From an uncultured Helcococcus sp. (GTDB lineage: Bacteria; Bacillota; Clostridia; Tissierellales; Peptoniphilaceae): a stretch of 28,086 nt of DNA. Each line of letters opens with the position of its first letter. Position 1 is the stretch's first letter. Positions 16,048-24,719 of the stretch are shown here, one piece after another. The position numbers and the translations under genes are program-made. The stretch spans positions 1 to 28,086 of the forward strand of contig NZ_CAMPYN010000011.1 in NCBI RefSeq assembly GCF_946998255.1, in the 5' to 3' direction. The notes below the pieces were generated by a model. It worked only from the letters and a program-made list of their open reading frames with translations. It was not told where the DNA came from and searched no databases.

Positions 16048-17043
16048 ATGAAAAGACTAAATAGAAGAGGTAAAATTATTTTTACTATATTAGCTATAGT
16101 TCTTATTTTTATCTTTTATAAACTTTATAAATTTAATAAATTAGATGCTAAGCTTGAAGTCTTTTCAGTAAGTCAAAGTGATGCCATTCAAGATTTCGCC
16201 ATAGTAGATGATAAATATTATAGTCTTGAAAATGGAAAGCTTACAGCTTATGGTAAAAATGGTCAAATCTTTAGCCAGGATGCTAAAAATGCTATCAAGG
16301 TCCTTGCAGACAAAAGGATTTATACCTTTGATAAGGATGGTATAGTTAGAAAACTTGATAGGGAAAGTGGCAAGGAAAAGGATCAAGTCAACTTAGAAAT
16401 GGAAATAGTCCATGCTGAATTCCAAGATGATAGCATAATAGTTTATGGAAATGATAAGGTCATAAGAATGAATAAAAAATTAAAGGTAAAAAATACCATG
16501 GACAAGGAATATGGTCCAGTAAAGTATGCCTTTAATAATGACTTAGAATCAGTTATAAGTTTAAGCTTGGATAAGGGAAAGGCAATTTCAAACTATTCCC
16601 TATACCAAAACCAAGAAAAAATATTCGATATTTCCACTAGTAGGGAAGTCTTTTTAGACACTAAAATTATTGGAAATAAGGCCATCCTCGTTTCCAATGC
16701 CTATATCTATGTAATAGAAAATAAGGCTATAGTGGATAAGATTCTGTTGAAAAATATCCAGGCACTAGATACTTACAAGGATGAGCTTGCCTTGGTTGAC
16801 AAGGGTGAATTAAAACTATTTGATAGTGACTTAAATGGAAAAGTGCTTAAAGATTTATCTGAAGAGGCTATAGGTATATCCATAGATAGAGGTACGATAG
16901 TAGTGCTTACAAAAAATAACCTATATACTTATAAAAAACAAAATATAAGATCTATAGGAGTTGAAAATCCCTTATTCCTCTATAAAAATGCTGGAAATGT
17001 TTATGTAGTTTATAAAGATAAAATTGTGAAAGTAGAAAAATAG
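16048..17043 (+). CDS. Membrane-anchored protein, beta-propeller-like (DUF5711-like)
   Basis: I do not recognise a characterised function. The 331-residue protein has one N-terminal membrane segment (about 9-25, IIFTILAIVLIFIFYKLY) preceded by basic residues, with no cleavage or lipobox. The long extracytoplasmic part is rich in short beta-strand pairs with alternating phrases such as AYGKNGQIF, TFDKDGIVRKLD, and YTYKKQNIRSIG. This looks like a PQQ/WD-type propeller and resembles DUF5711 proteins of clostridia. It lies 12 bases after uppP and 8 bases before mscS, each with a good ribosome site, so a role at the envelope is likely by context only. Confidence 0.75.
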   Translation: MKRLNRRGKIIFTILAIVLIFIFYKLYKFNKLDAKLEVFSVSQSDAIQDFAIVDDKYYSLENGKLTAYGKNGQIFSQDAKNAIKVLADKRIYTFDKDGIVRKLDRESGKEKDQVNLEMEIVHAEFQDDSIIVYGNDKVIRMNKKLKVKNTMDKEYGPVKYAFNNDLESVISLSLDKGKAISNYSLYQNQEKIFDISTSREVFLDTKIIGNKAILVSNAYIYVIENKAIVDKILLKNIQALDTYKDELALVDKGELKLFDSDLNGKVLKDLSEEAIGISIDRGTIVVLTKNNLYTYKKQNIRSIGVENPLFLYKNAGNVYVVYKDKIVKVEK

Positions 17044-17051
17044 GAGTATAG

Positions 17052-17885
17052 ATGTTAAATAAATTATTCAATGATCTTAATTATAGAGAATTTTTTAATC
17101 AATATCCTTTACTATTAAAGTTAACAAAAGTCTTATTGATTATAGTAGTTGCTATTATTATCAAGGCTATAGTTAATCATCTTGTGAAAAAGGTAGAAAT
17201 AAAGCAAGATAAGAAAATGCTAAATGTAGGTAAGGTTAAAACAATATTTTCCATACTTACAAATGTAATTAATTTTGTAATATACTTTATAGCCTTGACT
17301 CAAATTTTATCAGTCTTCAATATATCTACTAGCTCAATTTTAGCTGTAGCTGGGGTTGGTGGTATGGCTATAGCCTTTGCTTCCAAGTCAATCATTGAAG
17401 ACCTAATAAGCGGTGCCTTTATAATTATGGAAGACCAATATGAAATAGGACACTGGGTAACCATTGACGGAATGGGAGGCACAGTCATAGATGTGGGTAT
17501 GAGACTTACCAAGCTAAGAGATATAGATGGTAAAGAAATTATAATACCAAATAGAAATATAACTAGTGTAATAAACCATTCTTTAAATGATATGAGAGCT
17601 TATGTTTTAGTTAATATATCAGACAAAAGACCTTATGCAGAGGTAGCTGAAAAAATCCAAGAAGCTGTAGATAAAGTTTATAATTCTATGGAAGGTTTTG
17701 TAAGCCAGCCAGAGATATTGGGAGTTGATTCCTTTACAGAATTTGGATATACAGTTTTAGTTCAAGCAATGACGAAAAATGGTAGTCAATTTAATATCCA
17801 AAGAAAAATGAGAGAAGAAATCATAAAATCTCTGCAAGAAGCTGGTATTGAATTTTCAAGAATAGGTGATAAAGATGGAATATAG
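17052..17885 (+). CDS. Small-conductance mechanosensitive channel (MscS family)
   Basis: The 277-residue channel protects cells from hypo-osmotic shock by opening under membrane tension. Three N-terminal helices are visible (about 22-42, 65-90, 95-125). The pore-lining TM3 is glycine/alanine rich: AVAGVGGMAIAFASKSIIEDLISG (about 98-121). The beta domain follows, with QYEIGHWVTIDGMGGTVIDVGMRLTKLRD and IPNRNITSVINHS, then the alpha/beta C-terminal domain. The length matches short MscS/YkuT-type channels. Its last 11 bases overlap the start of the DUF951 gene, a pairing common in clostridia. Confidence 0.95.
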   Translation: MLNKLFNDLNYREFFNQYPLLLKLTKVLLIIVVAIIIKAIVNHLVKKVEIKQDKKMLNVGKVKTIFSILTNVINFVIYFIALTQILSVFNISTSSILAVAGVGGMAIAFASKSIIEDLISGAFIIMEDQYEIGHWVTIDGMGGTVIDVGMRLTKLRDIDGKEIIIPNRNITSVINHSLNDMRAYVLVNISDKRPYAEVAEKIQEAVDKVYNSMEGFVSQPEILGVDSFTEFGYTVLVQAMTKNGSQFNIQRKMREEIIKSLQEAGIEFSRIGDKDGI

Positions 17886-18096
17886 GCTAGGAGACCTAGT
17901 TCAACTCAAAAAGGGCCATCCATGTGGACAAAATGAATGGATGATCCTACGTACAGGAGTAGATATGAAGCTTAAGTGTACGGGTTGTGATAGGGAACTT
18001 TGGGTAAAAAGAGTTGATTTCAATAAAAATATAAGAAAAATCAAAAATAGTGAAGGGAAATTTGTTTCTATAAAAAACTTTGTTAGAGAAGAATAA
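17875..18096 (+). CDS. DUF951 family protein
   Basis: A 73-residue small protein whose function is unknown. It has the family pattern: MEYRLGDLVQLKKGHPCGQN at the start, then LKCTGCDRELWVKRVDF. The cysteines in HPCG and KCTGC suggest metal binding. I start at the ATG on 17875, because family members begin M-x-x-x-L-G-D and AGGTGA lies 5 bases upstream. The GTG nine bases earlier would add three residues with no benefit. It overlaps mscS by 11 bases, and an ABC ATPase follows 12 bases later. Genes of this family are often found beside mscS and ychF. Confidence 0.85.
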   Translation: MEYRLGDLVQLKKGHPCGQNEWMILRTGVDMKLKCTGCDRELWVKRVDFNKNIRKIKNSEGKFVSIKNFVREE

Positions 18097-18108
18097 ATTG
18101 GAGGTAGC

Positions 18109-18810
18109 ATGGTTTACATAGAATTTAATGACGTTCATAAAATATACAAGATGGGCAACAATGAGATCCATGCTAATAATGGGGTAAATTTCAAAATTGA
18201 CAAGGGTGAATTTGTTGTTATGGTTGGTGCTTCAGGAGCTGGTAAGTCAACCACTTTAAATATACTTGGTGGCCTAGATACAGTTTCCAAGGGGCAGGTA
18301 ATAGTTGATGGAAATGTCATATCTGACTATGACGAAAAGTCCCTTACTGAATATAGGAGATATGATATAGGTTTTGTTTTCCAATTCTATAATCTGATTT
18401 CTAACCTAACAAGTTTGGAAAATGTTGAAATGGCGACCCAGATAGTAGAGGATGCCTTTTCACCAAAGGAAACCTTGAAAATGGTTGGGCTTGACCATAG
18501 GATGGATAACTTCCCTTCTCAATTATCTGGTGGGGAGCAGCAGAGGGTTGCCATAGCAAGGGCCCTTGCTAAAAATCCTAAGATCCTTTTATGTGATGAG
18601 CCTACCGGTGCCTTAGACTATAAGACAGGTAAACAGATATTGAAACTTTTACATGATACATGTAGGAAAACAGGGACTACCGTCATAGTCATTACCCACA
18701 ATGCAGCAATAGCACCTATGGCAGATAAGATCATACATTTGAAGGATGCGAAAGTGCAGAGTGTTGAGAAGAATGCTAATCCCAAGGCTATTGAGGATAT
18801 TGAGTGGTGA
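18109..18810 (+). CDS. ABC transporter ATP-binding protein (LolD/MacB type)
   Basis: The 233-residue ATPase carries Walker [10 protein letters not shown] at 40-48, a Q-loop in FVFQFYNLI, signature [15 protein letters not shown] at about 139-153, Walker [13 protein letters not shown] at about 161-173, and an H-loop in VIVITHNAA. It belongs to the subfamily that powers FtsX/MacB-type permeases, driving mechanical changes outside the membrane, such as peptide export or resistance, rather than classic uptake. GGAGG precedes the ATG. The giant FtsX-type permease 79 bases downstream is its evident partner. Confidence 0.95.
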   Translation: MVYIEFNDVHKIYKMGNNEIHANNGVNFKIDKGEFVVMVGASGAGKSTTLNILGGLDTVSKGQVIVDGNVISDYDEKSLTEYRRYDIGFVFQFYNLISNLTSLENVEMATQIVEDAFSPKETLKMVGLDHRMDNFPSQLSGGEQQRVAIARALAKNPKILLCDEPTGALDYKTGKQILKLLHDTCRKTGTTVIVITHNAAIAPMADKIIHLKDAKVQSVEKNANPKAIEDIEW

Positions 18811-18889
18811 TAAACCCTTGACTTATTTAAAACTGTCCTAAAAATTACTGAAGATGGGAATTTAAAACAAATATAAAAAAGAGAGTTAT

Positions 18890-21800
18890 ATGAAGAAGTT
18901 TTTTACATCTTCCTTATGGAAGACCACTATTAGAACAATTAAAGATTCTTTTTCTAGGTACCTAGCTATCATAGCTATGACGGGCCTAAGTGCCATGGTA
19001 TTTATTGGTCTAGCAGCTGGTGTTCCAAATATGAAAGCTATGCTAGTTGACAGGGTTCAAAGTCATAACTTTCATGACCTCAAGGTCTCTTCCTATACTG
19101 GGATAAGGGAGGAAGATAAAAAAATCTTGGAATCCTTTGAAAAGGCTAAGGTGGAATATAGGTCAAATGAAATATTTAACCTCAAAGACCAAAACTATTC
19201 TGTAAATATCTACCAAGATACAAAGGAAATAGATAAATTTACAACTGTTGAAGGAAGACTACCTGCAAACAAAAATGAAATAGCCTTGGATTATGCCTAC
19301 CTTGAAGACCATGGCAATAAAATTGGTCAAAAAATTTCTTTTAAAAACAAGGAAAATATTGATAAGGAAAATATCTTAAGCCAGGAAGCATTTGAAATAG
19401 TAGGCTATGTAAATTCTGTTGAACATATTTCGAACTCAAGAGACTCAGGACTTTCAGCCTCTGATTACTTTGCTGTAGTTACAAGAGATGCTTTAAATAA
19501 AAAATATGCAGACACATCCTTGCTTAAAATACCAGCCTTGGCAGATTTTGATATTAGAAGTTTAGACTATAGGCATGAAGAAAGTGCTTACGCAGACAAG
19601 TTAAATGATCTTTTGGGACAAAGACCAAAGGAAGTTGAAAAATCTATCAAAGAAGAGGCTGAAAAAGAAATAAATAAAGGCAAGAAAGAAATCCAAGATG
19701 CTAAAGATAAATTAGCTAAGGGTCAAAAAGACCTAGACCAAGCTGATAAGGACTTGATTAAGGCTAAGTTAAAACTAGACAAGGCTCAAGTTGACATCAG
19801 AGATGGAAAGAAAAAACTATCTGATGGAGAAGAAAAATTAAAGAATAATATTGCAACAGCTAGACAAAAGATTGAGGACGGCCAAAGACAGATAGACCAA
19901 GGTCAAAAGGAAATTGACTCAGGCAAGAAAGAATATCAAACTTCTTTATCTAAGTTTGAAAAAGAGATACAAGTAGGAAAAGACAAATTACAAGAAGAAG
20001 AAAATAAGTTAAACAGTGGTAAAGAAGATCTAGACAAGTCAAAAGACTTATACAATAAGGCTTATGCTGATTTCCAAGAAAAAATAAAAAGGGCAGAGGA
20101 AGATTTAGCAAATAACAAGGATGACCTATTTAAACTTAAGATGGCCCTTGATCAAGCCAAAAAAGACCCTAATTTTGACCAAGATAGGCTTGCACAAATG
20201 CAGGCAGAATACAATAAAGGTATGTATATGCTAGAAGCAGGTCAAAAATATTTAACAGAAGAAAAAAATAAGGGGCTTGAAAAATTTGCTGGAGAAAAGG
20301 AAAAACTGGACCAAGCTAGCCTTGAAATTGAAAATGGACTAAAAAAGCTTGGAGAAGCTAGAGCAGAAGCTGATAAGAAAGAAGCTGATGCAAGAGAACA
20401 ATTAGACCAAGCTAAGAAAAAGTTAGATGAAAGTCAAGCTAAATTAAACGAAAAACAAAAAGAATTAAATGATAATCTAGTAAGGATAAATAAAGAAGAG
20501 GCTAGTGGTAAAGCTGAAATAGCTAGACAAAGAAAGACCTTGGACGATGCAGAAAACAAGTACCAAAAAGGTCTTGTTGACTACCAAAATGGATTAAAAG
20601 ACTATGAAGACGGCCTTGAAAAATTTGAAAAAGAAAAGGTAGAGGCCTTAGAAAAAATAGAAAAGTCTGAAAAAGATATAGCAAAGGCTGAAAGGGATAT
20701 AGAAAAAATAAAGGTTCCTTTATATGAAGTAGAGGGTAAGTATGACAACCAAAGCTTTTATTCAGTCTTATCCCAAGCTGATAGCTTAAGAAACTTAGCG
20801 ATAATCTTTACAAGCTTATTTTACCTTGTTGCTATTTTAGTTACCCTTACAACTATTCTAAGGATGATAGAAACGGATAGGCTAGAAATAGGTACTTTTA
20901 AAGCCTTGGGATATTCAAAGGGATCAATACTAAGCAAGTTTATGGTCTATGGACTTTCAGCTGGTCTAATAGGTACCATCTTAGGTATAGTAATTGGTTT
21001 TTATATACTAATGCCACCAGTTGTAAATGCTTATTTATCAAGCACTGACCTTGCTAACAACCCTATGATATTTAAGTGGCAGTTGGGATTATTGATATTT
21101 GTAATATCTGTAATTGTCATTGCCTTGACGGTAGTTTTATCAGTTTCAAATTCTTTGAAGGAAAAAGCAGCCAACCTAATGAGACCAAAACCGCCTAAAA
21201 AAGCAGTAAGAACAGTCTTTGAAAAGATTAAATTTATCTGGTCAAGACTTTCATTCTTAAATAAAATATCAGTAAGAAATATAATGAGGTCTAAGGTCAG
21301 ATTGTTTATGACAATCTTTGCAGTTGCGGGATCCTTTGGACTTATAGCCATGGCCTTTGGTATATATAAGTCAATAGTAAATGTGTCAGACAAGCAATTT
21401 GAAGATATATACCAGTATGATTCACAAATCATCTACAATAAGGATGCAGACGATTATGATGACTTTTTAGAAAGAGTTAAAAAAGATAGTCATGAAATTT
21501 TAAATATAATCCAAACTAATGGATCTATTAAAAATAAGGCAGACCTTAAAGAAGATGTTAGTTTTGTAGCAGTTGAAGATACAAATAAGCTAAGTGATTT
21601 TATAGATCTAAGGTCAAAAAATGGAAAAGTGACCTACAAGTTAGAAGATGGTAAGATAATTATCAATGAAAAATTAGCTGAGATAATGGGACTATCTGAA
21701 GGAGATCTTTTAGAATTTAAGGATCCAAATGGTAAACTTAGAAGTCTAGAAATAGGCCAAATAGTTGAACACTATTTGGGTCATAAAATCTATATGACAG

Positions 21801-22384
21801 AAAATACCTACAAAAAAGAAGTTGATTCCTTACAAGAAAAAAATACTTTATTGGTGAAATTTGAAAATATGGAAGAAGACCAAGTAGATGAATATGATTC
21901 AAAGTTAAAAGGTTATGATGCCTACTTGACTTACTTGAACAATAAGAGTTTAAAGGATAACTTGGATGACTTAAGTAATTCCTTGAAGATGGTTATAGTC
22001 TTGGTTGTGGCTCTATCAGCCTTATTGACCTTTGTTGTTTTATATAACCTAACAAATATCAATATATCTGAGAGAGTTAGAGAAATAGCAACCATAAGAG
22101 TTCTCGGTTTTAGACCAAAAGAAGTTGCATCATACGTATTTAAGGAAAACTTTATATTGAGCACGATAGGCATGCTATTAGGAATAGGTGTGGCTAAATT
22201 TATGCACAATATGATAGTCTATAAACTATCTCCAGGCTCAATCTTATTTAACCCTTACCTAAATCCTATATCCTACCTATTGGCAGCTGTTATTATCTCA
22301 GTATTTACTATTTTAGTAATACTTGTAGCTAATAGACACATGAAGAAAATATCAATGGTTGATGCCCTTAAGGGTGTAGAATAA
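18890..22384 (+). CDS. FtsX/MacB-type ABC permease with long coiled-coil ectodomain
   Basis: The 1164-residue permease has TM1 at about 25-47 and an extracellular domain up to about 245. A coiled coil follows (about 247-608), built on heptads of the form [I/L]-x-x-[G/A]-x-x-x, e.g. INKGKKEIQDAKDKLAKG. TM2-TM4 come at about 633-655, 678-705 and 735-757 (first FtsX domain). A fifth segment (about 802-825), a second extracellular domain (about 825-1030), and three last membrane helices (about 1032-1058, 1085-1105, 1128-1155, second FtsX domain) complete it. It should act with the ATPase upstream. The ribosome site AGAGAG is weak. The 79-base gap holds no convincing promoter or terminator. Substrate unknown; peptide or lipid-linked envelope functions are typical of the class. 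Confidence 0.92.
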   Translation: MKKFFTSSLWKTTIRTIKDSFSRYLAIIAMTGLSAMVFIGLAAGVPNMKAMLVDRVQSHNFHDLKVSSYTGIREEDKKILESFEKAKVEYRSNEIFNLKDQNYSVNIYQDTKEIDKFTTVEGRLPANKNEIALDYAYLEDHGNKIGQKISFKNKENIDKENILSQEAFEIVGYVNSVEHISNSRDSGLSASDYFAVVTRDALNKKYADTSLLKIPALADFDIRSLDYRHEESAYADKLNDLLGQRPKEVEKSIKEEAEKEINKGKKEIQDAKDKLAKGQKDLDQADKDLIKAKLKLDKAQVDIRDGKKKLSDGEEKLKNNIATARQKIEDGQRQIDQGQKEIDSGKKEYQTSLSKFEKEIQVGKDKLQEEENKLNSGKEDLDKSKDLYNKAYADFQEKIKRAEEDLANNKDDLFKLKMALDQAKKDPNFDQDRLAQMQAEYNKGMYMLEAGQKYLTEEKNKGLEKFAGEKEKLDQASLEIENGLKKLGEARAEADKKEADAREQLDQAKKKLDESQAKLNEKQKELNDNLVRINKEEASGKAEIARQRKTLDDAENKYQKGLVDYQNGLKDYEDGLEKFEKEKVEALEKIEKSEKDIAKAERDIEKIKVPLYEVEGKYDNQSFYSVLSQADSLRNLAIIFTSLFYLVAILVTLTTILRMIETDRLEIGTFKALGYSKGSILSKFMVYGLSAGLIGTILGIVIGFYILMPPVVNAYLSSTDLANNPMIFKWQLGLLIFVISVIVIALTVVLSVSNSLKEKAANLMRPKPPKKAVRTVFEKIKFIWSRLSFLNKISVRNIMRSKVRLFMTIFAVAGSFGLIAMAFGIYKSIVNVSDKQFEDIYQYDSQIIYNKDADDYDDFLERVKKDSHEILNIIQTNGSIKNKADLKEDVSFVAVEDTNKLSDFIDLRSKNGKVTYKLEDGKIIINEKLAEIMGLSEGDLLEFKDPNGKLRSLEIGQIVEHYLGHKIYMTENTYKKEVDSLQEKNTLLVKFENMEEDQVDEYDSKLKGYDAYLTYLNNKSLKDNLDDLSNSLKMVIVLVVALSALLTFVVLYNLTNINISERVREIATIRVLGFRPKEVASYVFKENFILSTIGMLLGIGVAKFMHNMIVYKLSPGSILFNPYLNPISYLLAAVIISVFTILVILVANRHMKKISMVDALKGVE

Positions 22385-22393
22385 TATAAAAAG

Positions 22394-22436
22394 AAAGCAG
22401 GTAATTGACTTAGGTCAATTACCTGCTTTTTGTTTA
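22394..22436 (+). terminator. Bidirectional terminator between permease and pncB
   Basis: A perfect 16-bp stem, AAAGCAGGTAATTGAC (22394-22409) with GTCAATTACCTGCTTT (22414-22429), has a 4-base loop, a T-tail on the plus strand and a T-rich stretch on the minus strand. It should end both convergent transcripts. Confidence 0.93.
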
Positions 22437-22464
22437 TATGATTGAGTTCAGGCTTTGATAAGTT

Positions 22465-23913
22465 TTACTTATCCCTGGCTTCATTCAACAAGTCATTTTT
22501 CAAGGTCCACAATTTTTCTGAAAGGTCCATCTTGTAGATTTGTGGGGAATCGAATCTCTTGTATTCATCCCATAGGGTGTTTAGTTCTTCCTTAGCATAG
22601 GCTCTCACTTCATCTAAAGTAGGATTTTCGTAAACAAGTTTACCATTCTTATATATATCCACTAATTGTGCTTTTACATAGAAGTTTTCAAGAGTAGTCC
22701 TCTTCCATGTATGAATTGGATGGAAGATTGTAAGTGGCTTGCTTTCATCAATTTCTTCATCTATAAGTGTAATCAAGTCAGCCTTCGCCTTCTTGGTGCC
22801 TTTGTCATAGATTCTGTAGGTTTGTTTTAGACCAGGTGTAGTAATCTTTTCTACATTTTCTGAAACCTTGATTTTTGGTGTAACTACACCATCTTTTTCT
22901 ACAGCTACTAGTTTATAAACACCACCAAATACAGGTTGTGATTTTGATGTTATCAGTCTTTCACCAACTCCAAAGGTATCTATTTGTCCACCTTGGCTTA
23001 TTATGTCGCTGATTTTAAATTCATCTAGTGAATTTGATGCAGCTATACTTGCCTTTGGCCAACCTGCCTCATCAAGCATTTTTCTTGCTTCCTTGGATAG
23101 GTAGGCTAAGTCACCAGAGTCTAACCTGATACCAGGATTTTCAATTCCTAAAGGTTTCAAGACTTCATCAAATACTTTAATAGCATTTGGAATACCTGAT
23201 TTTAGGGTGTTGTAGGTATCAACTAATAAAATTGCATTGTTTGGATAGGTTTGTGCATAGGTTTTGAAGGCTTCATATTCGCTATCAAAGGATTGTACCC
23301 ATGAGTGGGCCATTGTTCCTAAGGCAGGTACACCATATTCAAAGTCTGATAAGGTGTTGGCTGACCCTTTAGCTCCAGCTATATAAGCAGCCTTTGCACC
23401 TAGGTTAGCAGCATCTGGACCTTGAGCTCTTCTTGAACCAAATTCTAGGACTGTTCTGCCTTGGGCAGCCCTTACTATTCTAGAAGCCTTGGTTGCTATC
23501 AAGGATTGGTGGTTAATCAATATTAATAGCATGGTTTCTAAAAGTTGAGCCTGTACAAAAGGTCCCCTAACAGTTAGTATAGGTTGGTTAGGAAAGATGA
23601 TAGATCCTTCTCTAACTGCTCTGATATCACATTCAAATTTAAAGTTTCTTAAATAATCTATAAATTCTTCTTCAAAGATTCCCTTATTTGATAAAAATTT
23701 CAATTCTTCTTCATCAAATCTAAGGTTTTCTATATATTCAATCACGGAACCCAAACCGCCAGCTATTGAGAAAACTGCTCCATCTGGAGCGCTTCTATAG
23801 TAAAGGTCGTAGTGGGCTATGGTGTCTTTGTGACCATTTTTGAAATAGCCATTAGCCATTGTTAGTTCGTAAAAGTCCATCAATAGGCTAAGCTTTCTAT
23901 TTTTATTATCCAT
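22465..23913 (-). CDS. pncB: Nicotinate phosphoribosyltransferase
   Basis: PncB makes nicotinate mononucleotide from nicotinate and PRPP, an ATP-driven step of the Preiss-Handler NAD salvage pathway. The 482-residue length matches the Firmicutes-type enzyme. Motifs seen: LMDFYELTMANGYF near the start, EFGSRRAQGPDAA (157-169), the phosphorylated-type histidine H203 in GTMAHSWVQSF, and the PRPP/phosphate-binding GIRLDSGDLAYLSKEAR. GGAGATTAA lies before the ATG. It is a single-gene unit divergent from the RNA methyltransferase gene. A pncA nicotinamidase is not in the window. Confidence 0.97.
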   Translation of the reverse strand: MDNKNRKLSLLMDFYELTMANGYFKNGHKDTIAHYDLYYRSAPDGAVFSIAGGLGSVIEYIENLRFDEEELKFLSNKGIFEEEFIDYLRNFKFECDIRAVREGSIIFPNQPILTVRGPFVQAQLLETMLLILINHQSLIATKASRIVRAAQGRTVLEFGSRRAQGPDAANLGAKAAYIAGAKGSANTLSDFEYGVPALGTMAHSWVQSFDSEYEAFKTYAQTYPNNAILLVDTYNTLKSGIPNAIKVFDEVLKPLGIENPGIRLDSGDLAYLSKEARKMLDEAGWPKASIAASNSLDEFKISDIISQGGQIDTFGVGERLITSKSQPVFGGVYKLVAVEKDGVVTPKIKVSENVEKITTPGLKQTYRIYDKGTKKAKADLITLIDEEIDESKPLTIFHPIHTWKRTTLENFYVKAQLVDIYKNGKLVYENPTLDEVRAYAKEELNTLWDEYKRFDSPQIYKMDLSEKLWTLKNDLLNEARDK

Positions 23914-23949
23914 TTAATCTCCAATCTTTTATTTAAAAGTTATAGCTTT

Positions 23950-23958
23950 ATTATACCA
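23950..23958 (-). promoter_or_regulatory. pncB promoter (extended -10)
   Basis: On the minus strand, TGGTATAAT at 23950-23958, 36 bases before the pncB ATG. No good -35 is seen 17-18 bases upstream. It is back-to-back with the plus-strand promoter at 23983-23991. Confidence 0.65.
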
Positions 23959-23982
23959 TTATTTTAATAAAGATTGTGATAG

Positions 23983-23991
23983 TGTTATAAT
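23983..23991 (+). promoter_or_regulatory. Promoter of the methyltransferase-upp operon (extended -10)
   Basis: TGTTATAAT at 23983-23991, 17 bases before the ATG at 24009. The -35 position (TTTAAT, 23963-23968) is weak. The short leader leaves room only for the TAGGAGA ribosome site. Confidence 0.65.
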
Positions 23992-24008
23992 GTAGCTTAG
24001 GAGATTTT

Positions 24009-24719
24009 ATGAAAAAATATAAAAGATATAATAAAAAAAGTGAATATTCCTATACCCTAGGTGCCTTTCCAACTATTGAACTTTTGCAGAGTGACAAGGA
24101 AGTTGAAGCGGTTTTTATAGATGAAAATTATAAGGACAAGGAAAAGTTGATAGATATTTTGAATGAGAAAAATATTTATTATGAAATATCTGGTAAAACT
24201 ATAAGAAGGATTGCAAATAAAGATAAGACCTTAGTTATCGCAGCCTTCAAAAAGGAAAGTCAACCAGTGTTAAAAAATAAAAACCATGTGGTCTTGCATG
24301 AGATTTCAGATATGGGAAATCTTGGTACCATCATGAGGTCTATGCTTGCTTTTTCGGTAAAAGACTTAGTTTTAATAGGGAATGTTGCTGATTATTTTAA
24401 TCCCAAGGTTATAAGAGCTTCTATGGGAGCATTCTTTAAGTTGAGAATTAGCCATTATGAAAATATGGAAGAATATTTGAAAGACCATAAAAATAAGATG
24501 TATTTATTTATGCTATCTTTGGATGAAAAAGATAGTATATACCACAAAAAAGTAGAAGAACCCTTTGCGCTAGTTATGGGCAATGAAGCCTCGGGGCTAC
24601 CAAATGGATTTGAAAAATATGGAGAAAAAGTTTTTATCCCCCAAAGCAAAGATGTTGACAGTTTGAATTTACCTATAGCAACTTCTATAGGACTTTATGA
24701 ATTTAGGAGGAAAAGATGA
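24009..24719 (+). CDS. SpoU/TrmH-family RNA 2'-O-methyltransferase
   Basis: The 236-residue protein has an N-terminal L30e-like RNA-binding part (about 1-85) and a SPOUT catalytic domain. The three SpoU motifs are clear: motif 1 N104-L-G106-T-I-M-R110, motif 2 GNEASGLP (191-198), and motif 3 IPQSKDVDSLNLPIATSIGL (about 212-231). Such enzymes methylate ribose 2'-OH in rRNA or tRNA; the target base cannot be assigned. It starts the operon that ends with upp, and its TGA overlaps the ATG of the HAD gene. Confidence 0.93.
   Translation: MKKYKRYNKKSEYSYTLGAFPTIELLQSDKEVEAVFIDENYKDKEKLIDILNEKNIYYEISGKTIRRIANKDKTLVIAAFKKESQPVLKNKNHVVLHEISDMGNLGTIMRSMLAFSVKDLVLIGNVADYFNPKVIRASMGAFFKLRISHYENMEEYLKDHKNKMYLFMLSLDEKDSIYHKKVEEPFALVMGNEASGLPNGFEKYGEKVFIPQSKDVDSLNLPIATSIGLYEFRRKR

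Noticed and set aside
18811..18889. Possible promoter (TTGACT at 18818-18823) before the giant permease
   Set aside because: No acceptable -10 lies at 15-18 bases; only A-runs were found. Co-transcription with the ATPase gene is simpler.
19629..20715. Apparent DNA repeats (AAG-, GAC- and CAA-rich) in the permease gene
   Set aside because: They follow from heptad coding for Lys, Asp, Glu and Gln. The units are not identical and there is no tandem DNA repeat independent of the protein pattern.
21031..21432. A 133-codon minus-strand open frame inside the permease gene
   Set aside because: It is antisense to the conserved FtsX domain. Its composition is what the complementary strand of AT-rich membrane-helix coding sequence gives, and no ribosome site was seen.
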